NCBI RefSeq assembly: GCF_004000765.1
Contig: NZ_BILW01000008.1
Location: 1-64,000, forward strand
From: Paenibacillus chondroitinus NBRC 15376
Lineage (GTDB): Bacteria > Bacillota > Bacilli > Paenibacillales > NBRC-103111
DNA: 64,000 nucleotides
Reading direction: 5' to 3'
A model generated the notes under the pieces. It did not search any database. It saw only the letters and a program-made list of their open reading frames with translations, and was not told where the DNA came from. Of this stretch, positions 54,314 to 64,000 are shown piece after piece; the first letter of the stretch is position 1, and each line of letters starts with the position of its first letter. The translations under genes were made by a program, and so were the position numbers.

Positions 54314-55105
54314 TTATCGTACAATTCTTGTACCAATTCCCGTGCCCTTCAGCACTTTGCTAAGCACATTCGGCTCCGCTCCATTCACAATCACAACTTC
54401 CTGCACCTTGCCTTGAATGCAAGCGATCGCTGCGCGAACTTTCGGAATCATACCGCCGTAAATGTCTCCACTTGCAATCATTTCTTCGATCTCAGCAACA
54501 CTCACAACCGGCAGCACCTGCTTCTCGCCGTCTACGGTCTTCATGATGCCAGGTACGTCTGTCACGACAACCATTTGTTCCACGCCAAGGTGGGAGGCCA
54601 CCGCGCCAGCTGCCGTATCCGCATTAATATTGTAACGCTGTCCGCCATCTTCACCAAGCCCAACCGGCGCAATAACCGGAATGTAGCCCATGTTCACGAT
54701 GCCTTGGATCAGCTCCGCGTTCACCTTCGTCACATCGCCGACTAAACCGACCTCGTGGCTGTTCGCCACCGGCTTAGCTTCAATTAAATGTCCATCCACA
54801 CCGGACAAACCTAACGCTGCTGCACCTGTCAATTGAATGCGGCGTACGATCTCTTTGTTGATCTGGCCGGAAAGCACCATCTCTACAACGTCGAGCACCG
54901 CTTCGTTCGTCACTCGCAAGCCGTTCACGAAACCGGACTCGATGCCCAGCTTCCCGAGCGTTTCCGAAATGGCAGGGCCGCCGCCGTGAACGATAACCGT
55001 TACGATGCCTTCCTCCTGAAGCTGACGCATATCTTCAAAAAAGCTGGCAGGCAGCGCCGCAAGCGTGCTGCCTCCGCATTTCATCACAAAGCAATTGTTC
55101 TTCAC
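54314..55105 (-). CDS. argB: Acetylglutamate kinase
   Basis: This 263-residue kinase phosphorylates N-acetylglutamate. Nucleotide-binding KCGGSTLA, then VIVHGGGPAISETLGKLGI, and a VLGVDQMVVVT-like region (LGVEQMVVVTDVPG) are present. It is read from ATG at 55105, 17 bases after argJ. It has no N-terminal extension of the kind linked to arginine-feedback inhibition. Confidence 0.95.
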   Translation of the reverse strand: MKNNCFVMKCGGSTLAALPASFFEDMRQLQEEGIVTVIVHGGGPAISETLGKLGIESGFVNGLRVTNEAVLDVVEMVLSGQINKEIVRRIQLTGAAALGLSGVDGHLIEAKPVANSHEVGLVGDVTKVNAELIQGIVNMGYIPVIAPVGLGEDGGQRYNINADTAAGAVASHLGVEQMVVVTDVPGIMKTVDGEKQVLPVVSVAEIEEMIASGDIYGGMIPKVRAAIACIQGKVQEVVIVNGAEPNVLSKVLKGTGIGTRIVR

Positions 55106-55122
55106 TGCGTTCGGTCCCCTTC

Positions 55123-56349
55123 TTATGTGCGGTATGCCGCGTTAATGCGCACGTAATCATATGTCAAATCGCAGCCCCAGCCCGTTGCCTTGCCAGTGCC
55201 CATATGTAAATTCACATGAATTTGAATGGTATCTGTTTTCAAATAAGCAAGCGCCGCTTCCTCATCGAACTTCACCGGACGCGATTGCTCGAGCACTGCG
55301 ATATCGCCTAAGCGAATATCGACGGTGTTCACATTCACCGGTTGTCCCGAGTAACCGACAGCTGCAATGATTCGGCCCCAGTTCGCGTCAGCGCCGTACA
55401 CAGCGGACTTCACAAGGCTCGATCCGATGATCGATTTCACGATCTTGCGAGCTGCTTCGTCGCTCTCCGCGCCGATAACCGTCGTCTCAATCAGCTTCGT
55501 TGCGCCCTCGCCGTCGCGTGCAATCGCTTTGGCCAAATACTCGCCAACGTATTGGAAACCTGCTGCGAATGCTTCCCAATCCGGATGCTCCGGAGTCAGT
55601 GTCTCGCCGCCAGCCAAACCGCTAGCCATCACCACGACCATGTCGTTGGTGGAGGTATCGCCGTCAACAGTAATCATGTTGAAGGTGTTATCTGTAATCC
55701 TGCTAAGCAGCTGCTGCAGGTATTCGCTTTCGATCGGTGCGTCGGTTGTCATGAAACCGAGCATCGTCGCCATGTTCGGGTGAATCATCCCCGAACCTTT
55801 GGCTGCACCGGCAATGTGAACCTCTTTGCCGCCCACAACAAGACGGACACACGTCATCTTCTGCACAAGATCCGTTGTCAGGATCGCCTGGCAGAAGTCT
55901 TCGCCTCCGTCTAGCTTAATGCGCTGCGGCAGCTGCTCGATGCCTGCCAGCACTTTGCCCATCGGCAGAAGCTCGCCGATTACGCCTGTGCTCGTCACGC
56001 CGACTTGATGCTCAGCTACGCCTAGCGCCTTCGCGCTGGCTGCACGCATCGCGTACGCGTCGTCTTCGCCTTGCTGGCCGGTGCACGCGTTGGCGTTGCC
56101 GCTGTTCACGATCATGGCCTGCAGCTTGCCGCCTTGGGCAATGCTTTCTTGCGTCACGCGCAGCGGTGCCGCTTGAAACGCGTTCAGCGTGTACACGCCT
56201 GCCGCTGCCGCCGGCACATCACATACGATCGCGCCTAGATCAAAGCGCTCCGTTTTCTTTAATCCACAGTGCAGGCCGCCTGCACGAAAGCCTTTCGGTG
56301 TCGTTACTGTGCCCTCAGGCACCACCGTGAAACTAACTGTATCCAACAT
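55123..56349 (-). CDS. argJ: Bifunctional glutamate N-acetyltransferase / ornithine acetyltransferase
   Basis: This 408-residue enzyme recycles the acetyl group between ornithine and glutamate. It self-cleaves at the conserved Thr in HPNMATMLGFM, giving two chains. The ATG at 56349 is set by GAGGAGACGAGG, and the protein then begins MLDTVSFTVVPEGTVT, the family start. The longer upstream frame overlaps argC. Because it recycles acetyl groups, no argA or argE is needed in this cluster. Confidence 0.94.
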   Translation of the reverse strand: MLDTVSFTVVPEGTVTTPKGFRAGGLHCGLKKTERFDLGAIVCDVPAAAAGVYTLNAFQAAPLRVTQESIAQGGKLQAMIVNSGNANACTGQQGEDDAYAMRAASAKALGVAEHQVGVTSTGVIGELLPMGKVLAGIEQLPQRIKLDGGEDFCQAILTTDLVQKMTCVRLVVGGKEVHIAGAAKGSGMIHPNMATMLGFMTTDAPIESEYLQQLLSRITDNTFNMITVDGDTSTNDMVVVMASGLAGGETLTPEHPDWEAFAAGFQYVGEYLAKAIARDGEGATKLIETTVIGAESDEAARKIVKSIIGSSLVKSAVYGADANWGRIIAAVGYSGQPVNVNTVDIRLGDIAVLEQSRPVKFDEEAALAYLKTDTIQIHVNLHMGTGKATGWGCDLTYDYVRINAAYRT

Positions 56350-56375
56350 CCTCGTCTCCTCACATGTTCCGCTTC

Positions 56376-57425
56376 TTATGGATATACCGGTGCGAAAAGC
56401 AATCCGGTCGTTTCTTCCCAACCGTACATCAAGTTCAAGTTTTGAATGGCCTGCCCGGCAGCGCCTTTCACGACATTATCAATAACGGAAACAATCGTCA
56501 CGCGACCCGTCCGCTCATCCACGGAAAAACCAATATCACAATAATTAGAACCATACACTTCCTTCGTGGAAGGGAACTTGCCTTCTTGACGAATCCGTAC
56601 AAACTTGCGACCCTCATAGAATTGACGATAGAGTTCAATAAAATCTGCAGCCGTATGCTCACCATTGACGGTAGCGTACATCGTGGACATAATTCCACGC
56701 GTCATTGGCACAAGATGTGTTGTAAATGTCGTCACAACCGGCTTACCCGCTACACGGCTGAGCGCTTGCTCAATTTCCGGAATATGCTGATGTTTATTCA
56801 CTTTATACACATTCAAATTCTCATTGACTTCCGCGTAGTGTACGCCCAGATTAACGCCGCGCCCTGCGCCGGATACGCCCGATTTGGCATCAATGATGAT
56901 CGTGGACGGATCAATCCAGCCTGCTTTCACAGCAGGGATTAGCCCCAGCAGCGTTGCTGTCGGGTAACAGCCAGGATTTGCGATCAAATTGCTGCCTTTG
57001 ACTTCGTCCCCGAATACCTCGGACAAAGCATAGATCGACTTCGCCAACATGTCCTCGGAAGCCGGCTTCTTTTTGTACCATTTTTCATAATCACTGCTTG
57101 ATTTCAATCTCAAATCCCCAGAAATGTCAATAACCTTCAGCCCGGCAGCCAAAAGTTTGGGTGAAAGCTCTGCACTTACGCCCGCTGGTGTTGCCAGGAA
57201 CACGACATCGGATTTGCTAGCAATAAGATCAACATCGAGTTGATCCAAGATATCAACAACCACTTCCTGCAAATGCGGAAAATGATCAGCAAGCGGAGCT
57301 CCCGCATTCGAGGTCGAGATGACCGAAGTGATTTTCACAAGAGGATGCGCCTGCAAAAGACGAATTACTTCCGCGCCACCGTACCCTGTAGCCCCAATAA
57401 TAGCCGCTCTAACGATTTGACTCAT
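56376..57425 (-). CDS. argC: N-acetyl-gamma-glutamyl-phosphate reductase
   Basis: This 349-residue enzyme reduces N-acetylglutamyl phosphate with NADPH. The NADP motif is GATGYGGAEVIRLL and the catalytic Cys lies in NPGCYPTATLLG. It leads the operon. The ATG at 57425 follows a strong GGGGG-type site. The promoter with ARG-box-like sites is immediately upstream. Confidence 0.96.
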   Translation of the reverse strand: MSQIVRAAIIGATGYGGAEVIRLLQAHPLVKITSVISTSNAGAPLADHFPHLQEVVVDILDQLDVDLIASKSDVVFLATPAGVSAELSPKLLAAGLKVIDISGDLRLKSSSDYEKWYKKKPASEDMLAKSIYALSEVFGDEVKGSNLIANPGCYPTATLLGLIPAVKAGWIDPSTIIIDAKSGVSGAGRGVNLGVHYAEVNENLNVYKVNKHQHIPEIEQALSRVAGKPVVTTFTTHLVPMTRGIMSTMYATVNGEHTAADFIELYRQFYEGRKFVRIRQEGKFPSTKEVYGSNYCDIGFSVDERTGRVTIVSVIDNVVKGAAGQAIQNLNLMYGWEETTGLLFAPVYP

Positions 57426-57458
57426 ATGAATTCCCCCGTTACTCCGAAAATATATGTA

Positions 57459-57489
57459 TGATTATACAGTCATATACATAATAATTCAA
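57459..57489 (-). promoter_or_regulatory. Arginine operon promoter with two ARG-box-like sites
   Basis: On the minus strand TTGAAT (57489-57484) and TATAAT (57466-57461) are 17 bases apart. Two sites, TGAATTATTATGTA (57488-57475) and TGACTGTATAATCA (57472-57459), resemble the ArgR/AhrC consensus TGAATAATTATTCA (11 and 9 of 14 by eye). Their overlap with the promoter would allow repression when arginine is abundant. I saw no T-box. Confidence 0.6.
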
Positions 57490-58007
57490 TGAATTTTTTT
57501 CACCAGTTTTCTCCGTTTTCATCCTTTTGGATCCGATATGAATCAAGGGTTTCCCCGCTTTTTCAACAAAAATCTTGCATGGAGTTTCACGCAGTCGTTT
57601 GGACGAAAAAAATTCATAATATGCATAGATGTTTTGTTCAATCATGAACAGTTATATTATCCCAAATAAATTGATGGACAAGCAACATTTTTTTATGGCC
57701 GTCTGTGACTCTTTTCGGGAGATTGTTGAAGCTGTGTCAGGATATTCTCGGTCATTGCATCAGTCATTAGGGATCATTCTATGTTGTACTTTATACATCA
57801 TTATCGCTACATTTGAGGCCTAGTCTTCCCCCTCACTGTACTTTGTGCAACTATTTTAGCTAAAAGGGGCTGATTACAGTGCTTTTTAACCGAAATGATT
57901 GCACTTTATACAAGATAGGACCGGGCTTTATGCAGATGTCGCTGCCATGTTGCAAAAAATACAATCAAGTTACCTTTTCGATATCATGCGCCGTAGTCCA
58001 TTCACAC
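57490..58007. other. Intergenic stretch with no supported gene
   Basis: About 500 AT-rich bases separate the arginine promoter from the YitT terminator. Two small open frames here, one on each strand and fewer than 70 codons, have no ribosome-binding sites or family likeness. Nothing else was recognised. Confidence 0.5.
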
Positions 58008-58035
58008 AAAAAAGACGTGCACTAAGCACGTCTTC
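58008..58035 (-). terminator. Terminator of the YitT-family gene
   Basis: On the minus strand AAGACGTGCttagtGCACGTCTTTTTT is a perfect hairpin with a T-run, 26 bases past the stop. Confidence 0.9.
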
Positions 58036-58061
58036 ATGTAATATGGCCAGCCGCAAGGCTT

Positions 58062-58931
58062 CTAAGCATGCCGCTTAAAGCCCTCACCCAACACCTCATT
58101 CGTTTCGCTCAAAATGACAAACGCCTGCGGGTCCACCGACTGGACCAGCGTTTTCAATCGACTTACCTCGTTCTGCTTCACGACGACCATCATCACATTG
58201 CGCGACTCCCCGGTAAAACCGCCGGATCCGTTAAGCTCGGTCAGCCCGCGATCCAAATCAAACAAAATGGCTTTGCGAATCGCATCCGAATGGTCCGAAA
58301 TAATGAAAGCTACTTTTGCGTAGTTGAAGCCGACCTGCACGATATCAATCGTTTTGGTCGTCACGAATAAGCCGATCATTCCGTACAGCGCATTCTCCGG
58401 CGTGAACACTAGCGCTGACGAGATGATCACCAGGCCGTCAAATACCGCAACAGAGAAGCCTAAGCTTAATCCTGTGTACTTATGTAAAATTTGCGCGGCC
58501 AGCCCAAGTCCGCCTGTCGATCCACGTCCGCGAAAAACAATTCCTAGTCCAAGCCCGACACCAATTCCGCCATAAACGGCAGCGAGCAAAGGATTGTGCG
58601 TCGGCACGCCTATATGGCTGGTGACCAGGACGCATAGCGGAAATATGACCGAACCAACTGCCGCCTTCACACCGAAGTGTCCCCCCAACAGCCATAAGGC
58701 TAAAAGGAAAATGGGAATGTTCAGCGCCCATTGGGTGATAGCTGGATTCAAACCTGAAAGGTGTTGAATGATGGTCGAAATGCCCGAAACCCCGCCGGTC
58801 GCAATTTGGTTCGGGTTCAAAAAGCAGTTAAAGCTTGCTGCCATGACCAACGAGCCTATAACTAGCAAGGAATATTCAAATACGGTATGTGCAGGACTTC
58901 CTATCCGTATCAGTGGTTCTCTTCTGGCCAC
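58062..58931 (-). CDS. YitT-family membrane protein
   Basis: This 289-residue protein has five or six membrane helices (LLVIGSLVMAASFNCFLNPN, GVSGISTIIQHLSGLNP) and a C-terminal DUF2179 domain (VMMVVVKQNEVSRLKTLVQ). The GTG at 58931 has GAGAGGAGG upstream and begins VARREPLIRIGS; the 31 codons before it run over the prfB terminator. The role is not established, though such proteins are common in Firmicutes. It is transcribed alone after prfB. Confidence 0.85.
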   Translation of the reverse strand: MARREPLIRIGSPAHTVFEYSLLVIGSLVMAASFNCFLNPNQIATGGVSGISTIIQHLSGLNPAITQWALNIPIFLLALWLLGGHFGVKAAVGSVIFPLCVLVTSHIGVPTHNPLLAAVYGGIGVGLGLGIVFRGRGSTGGLGLAAQILHKYTGLSLGFSVAVFDGLVIISSALVFTPENALYGMIGLFVTTKTIDIVQVGFNYAKVAFIISDHSDAIRKAILFDLDRGLTELNGSGGFTGESRNVMMVVVKQNEVSRLKTLVQSVDPQAFVILSETNEVLGEGFKRHA

Positions 58932-58948
58932 GATAGGCCTCCTCTCAC

Positions 58949-58979
58949 AAAAAATCCTACACCTGTTAGGTGTAGGATG
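58949..58979 (-). terminator. Terminator between prfB and the YitT gene
   Basis: On the minus strand ATCCTACACCTaacAGGTGTAGGATTTTTT is an eleven-base stem with a T-run. Confidence 0.9.
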
Positions 58980-59023
58980 ATCGTCAATTGCTTTTGTTAT
59001 GCGTTTCCTCTGTCGTAAGGACA

Positions 59024-60143
59024 CTACTCCGCGTTGTCCGGCTTGCGAATCTGATGACGCAGGTAGGCATCAATAAAGGAATCCAGATCCCCGTCCATGA
59101 CCGCACCGATATTCCCGGTCTCCGCCGAAGTCCTGTGATCCTTCACCATGCTGTACGGATGAAAAACGTACGAACGAATTTGGCTGCCCCAACCAATGTC
59201 GGACTGCTCGCCGCGAATTTCAGCCAAATGCTTCATTTGCGCTTCGATTTTCTTCTCATACAGCTTGGAACGCAGCATTTTCATTGCTTTCTCGCGGTTC
59301 TTGATCTGTGAACGCTCCTGCTGACAACTCACCACGACCCCTGTCGGTATATGCGTAATCCGCACGGCCGAATCCGTGGTGTTGATGTGCTGACCGCCGG
59401 CGCCACTTGCCCGATAGGTATCGATTTTGAGATCCTCCGTGCGGATCTCAACCTCCGTATCGTCCTCGATCTCCGGCATGATGTCGCACGACACGAAGGA
59501 CGTGTGGCGTCTGCCTGAGGCATCAAACGGCGAAATCCGCACGAGCCGGTGCACGCCCTTCTCCGCCTTCAAGTAGCCGTAGGCGTTGAAGCCCGTGATC
59601 TGCAGCGTGACACTCTTCACGCCGGCTTCGTCGCCGGGCAAATAGTCGAGTACCTCGACTTTGTAGCCCCGCTTCTCCGCCCAGCGGCGATACATGCGCA
59701 GCAGCATCTCCGCCCAGTCCTGCGACTCCGTGCCGCCGGCCCCCGGATGCAGCTCTAGAATCGCATTCAGCCGATCATACGGCTGATTCAGTAACAGGCC
59801 AAGCTCGAAGCTTTCGAGCTTGGTCTTCAAGGCCGCGATGCCTTTCTCAATATCAGCCACCAGGCCTGCATCGCTTTCCTCTTCCTCGAGCTCGACCATG
59901 ACCTGCAGGTCGTCAAACTCGTTCGTGAAGCCCTGAAACTGATCCACAACGCTTTTGATCGCGTTGAGCTCGGAGATGGTCTTCTGGGCGCGTTCGTTAT
60001 CGTCCCAGAAGTCCGGGGCCCCCATTTTTTCCTCAAAATCGCCGATCGCTTCCAACTTATGATCTAAGTCAAAGAGACCCCCGTAATTCGGTTAGTCGCC
60101 TTGCTGTTTCTCTTAAATCCTGTTTCACTTCTGGTTCCAGCAT
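59024..60143 (-). CDS. prfB: Peptide chain release factor 2 with programmed +1 frameshift
   Basis: RF2 ends translation at UGA and UAA. The short first frame starts at ATG 60143 (AGAGGTGTAAGAC upstream), encodes 24 residues and meets an in-frame TGA at 60071-60069. The context ACGGGGGTCTCTTTGAC is the standard RF2 signal: an internal Shine-Dalgarno-like GGGGG, the CTT slippery codon and the TGA stop, followed by C. A +1 shift enters the second frame ([15 protein letters not shown]), giving about 372 residues. The tripeptide region is [12 protein letters not shown] and the catalytic GGQ lies in [15 protein letters not shown]. Low RF2 favours the shift, so it is self-regulating. secA lies just upstream. 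Confidence 0.95.
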
Positions 60144-60199
60144 GTCTTACACCTCTTTATTCTCTTGTGCCTTTGTTAACCGGATCGCGTCAGCTTCGC

Positions 60200-62719
<2,520 letters not shown>

Positions 62720-62921
62720 CGGTGAACCCCTTTCTATTGCATTCGTATCCTTAAATTGTACCACCTTTGACTGCCCTGCCGCAACAAACCCTCGGCCTAC
62801 ATTCATATAAACTGCTTATGGCCTTCAAAAGTTTCACGTTTTAGCTTATTTCTATAGTATTGAAACGTTATCGAAAATGCATGCATGCAAAATAAACGTA
62901 TCTACAATGCTCTATCAATAG

Positions 62922-62958
62922 AAAAGAGCTCAATTCGACCGAATCGAATCAAGCTCTT
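62922..62958 (-). terminator. Terminator of hpf
   Basis: On the minus strand AAGAGCTTGATTCGA...TCGAATTGAGCTCTTTTC is an imperfect hairpin with a T-run after the hpf stop. Confidence 0.8.
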
Positions 62959-62972
62959 GGTAAGTATTTATT

Positions 62973-63527
62973 TTATTTGTAAATAGCCGGTTCAATCAAT
63001 CCGTACTTGCCATCATTACGCTTATAAACTACGTTGACAGAATCTGTGTCCATATTGGAGAAAACAAAGAAACTGTGACCAACCAAATTCATTTGCAAAA
63101 TCGCTTCCTCCACATCCATCGGCTTCAAATCGAAGCGTTTGTTGCGGACCAATTCAAAGTCTTCTTCCTCTTCCACGAAAGTGACAGGTGATGTTTCCAT
63201 TTTAAACAAATCACGCTTGCCGCCTTCTTCGCGAATTTTGCGGTTGGTTCTCGTTTTATGCTTGCGAATTTGGCGCTCTAACTTGTCCACAACCAAATCA
63301 ATCGAAGCATACATATCAGAGTTGCGTTCCTCTGCTCTAAGCAGCACGCCAGTTAAAGGAATGGCGACCTCGATGGTTTGCAAATCTTTGACCACACTTA
63401 GCTTTACTTGTACATCGGATGTAAGGGGAGCTTCAAAATACCTATCTAGTCTGTTTAATTTTTTCTCGACATAGTCCCTGAGGGCCTCAGTTACTTCAAG
63501 GTGTTCTCCGCGAATGCTAATCATCAT
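62973..63527 (-). CDS. hpf: Long-form ribosome hibernation promoting factor
   Basis: This 184-residue HPF has an N-terminal S30AE domain (MISIRGEHLEVTEALRDYVE) and a long C-terminal dimerisation domain (LKPMDVEEAILQMNLVGHSF). Two copies join 70S ribosomes into inactive 100S pairs in stationary phase. In Bacillus subtilis this gene is under sigma-B and sigma-H control; a sigma-H-like promoter is visible upstream. ATG 63527 with GGGAG upstream is the likely start; an ATG one codon on is the alternative. Confidence 0.93.
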   Translation of the reverse strand: MMISIRGEHLEVTEALRDYVEKKLNRLDRYFEAPLTSDVQVKLSVVKDLQTIEVAIPLTGVLLRAEERNSDMYASIDLVVDKLERQIRKHKTRTNRKIREEGGKRDLFKMETSPVTFVEEEEDFELVRNKRFDLKPMDVEEAILQMNLVGHSFFVFSNMDTDSVNVVYKRNDGKYGLIEPAIYK

Positions 63528-63561
63528 AGTTAAACATCTCCCTTCCTACTTACAGTATACT

Positions 63562-63590
63562 ACATTCCACCCCATCTTCATAATTCCTTT
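63562..63590 (-). promoter_or_regulatory. Sigma-H-like promoter of hpf
   Basis: On the minus strand AAAGGAATT (63590-63582) and GTGGAATGT (63570-63562) are separated by 11 bases. They match the sigma-H elements RnAGGAwWW and RnnGAATww except for the penultimate base. Transcription would start about 25-30 bases before the hpf start. Confidence 0.6.
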
Positions 63591-63681
63591 AAATTCCGAC
63601 CATAATATGTATACCAATGATAAATGACTTCGTCTTCCGTTTAGGATGAACGCGTTTGTCAAGGTAGATGCGAAGCTACGC

Positions 63682-63714
63682 AAAAAAACACCCCGGGATG
63701 ATTCCCAAGGTGTG
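63682..63714 (-). terminator. Terminator of the cold-shock gene
   Basis: On the minus strand ACACCTTGGG-aatcat-CCCGGGGTGTTTTTTT forms a hairpin ending in seven Ts. Confidence 0.85.
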
Positions 63715-63758
63715 CATGTTCGTAGGTGTATACTAGCGGCACCGACCGTGCCGGATGA

Positions 63759-63956
63759 TTATAGTCTGCTAACGTTAGCTGCTTGCGGACCGCGTGCGCC
63801 TTCTACGATGTCAAACTCTACTGCTTGACCTTCGTCCAGCGTTTTGAATCCTTCGGATTGAATAGCTGAGAAATGCACGAATACATCTCCACCATCTTCA
63901 CGCTCAATGAAACCATAGCCTTTCTCTGCGTTGAACCATTTCACTTTACCTTGCAT
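63759..63956 (-). CDS. cspB: Cold-shock protein (CspA family)
   Basis: This 65-residue OB-fold protein has RNP1 (KGYGFI) and RNP2 (VFVHF) nucleic-acid-binding motifs. It binds single-stranded nucleic acid and melts mRNA structure at low temperature. The ATG at 63956 gives [16 protein letters not shown], the usual start; a GTG three codons earlier is too close to the GAAGGGA site. A long AT-rich leader follows to the edge of the window, which is typical of these genes. Confidence 0.9.
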   Translation of the reverse strand: MQGKVKWFNAEKGYGFIEREDGGDVFVHFSAIQSEGFKTLDEGQAVEFDIVEGARGPQAANVSRL

Positions 63957-64000
63957 AACGTACACATTCCCTTCGTTTTAAAAAATGTAATAATCATAAG

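Noticed and set aside
57629-57823. 64-codon plus-strand open frame
   Set aside because: No ribosome-binding site and no recognisable domain in AT-rich intergenic DNA.

Overview
The window reads as a chromosomal segment of a spore-forming, Gram-positive bacillus, most likely Paenibacillus or a close relative. The evidence is the gene order (hpf-secA-prfB, ftsEX next to an M23 hydrolase, ctpB and a MinJ-like gene, uvrB-uvrA, pcrB-pcrA-ligA, argCJBDFGH), strong AGGAGG-type ribosome-binding sites, CotF-like coat proteins and a MotP/MotS-type stator. No rRNA, tRNA, CRISPR array or recognisable transposase was seen. The genus is an inference from style and synteny, not from a search.

Layout. Positions 1-4.4 kb hold a DUF1232 protein, uppP, a FetAB-type ABC exporter, a tandem-DUF190 protein and a crcB pair. 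Positions 4.4-6.3 kb add a small unknown protein and a fluoride-type CLC antiporter behind a clear fluoride riboswitch, so 2.9-6.3 kb is a fluoride-resistance block. Positions 6.3-10.1 kb are an AT-rich accessory patch with a decayed chrA fragment, two unknown genes and a complete foreign-looking ligA. It abuts a native ligA cut short right after its conserved VGRTG motif, next to pcrA and pcrB. Positions 14.4-16.1 kb hold a lipoprotein and two spore-coat-like proteins. Positions 16.2-20.3 kb hold a GldA/GldF/GldG-like ABC module with a DUF4340 protein. A palindrome-rich intergenic repeat follows, then a large double-U32 protein.

The most unusual region is 23.6-30.7 kb. A membrane-anchored protein with five calcium-type FG-GAP repeats has its own promoter. 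It is followed by a carrier protein, an aminoacyl-tRNA-synthetase-like amino acid:[carrier protein] ligase, an SGNH/DltD-like protein, a 36-residue DltX-like microprotein ending in FIYEKF, and a DltB-like MBOAT acyltransferase. This has the full logic of a Dlt D-alanylation system, but the activating enzyme is of synthetase descent instead of the adenylation enzyme DltA. I propose that it esterifies an extracellular polymer with an amino acid, possibly glycine or alanine.

Positions 30.7-32.5 kb hold a sugar-isomerase-like protein and two small genes, one only 53 codons. Then come uvrA and uvrB (with an SOS-box-like site), the stator pair, a MinJ-like PDZ protein, CtpB, an M23 hydrolase, and ftsX and ftsE, all division or motility genes. 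A VanW protein and a HAAS/DUF4097 pair precede the seven-gene arginine operon argC-J-B-D-F-G-H, which has a promoter overlapped by two ARG-box-like sites. The window ends with a YitT protein, prfB with its programmed +1 frameshift, secA, hpf with a sigma-H-like promoter, and a cold-shock protein.
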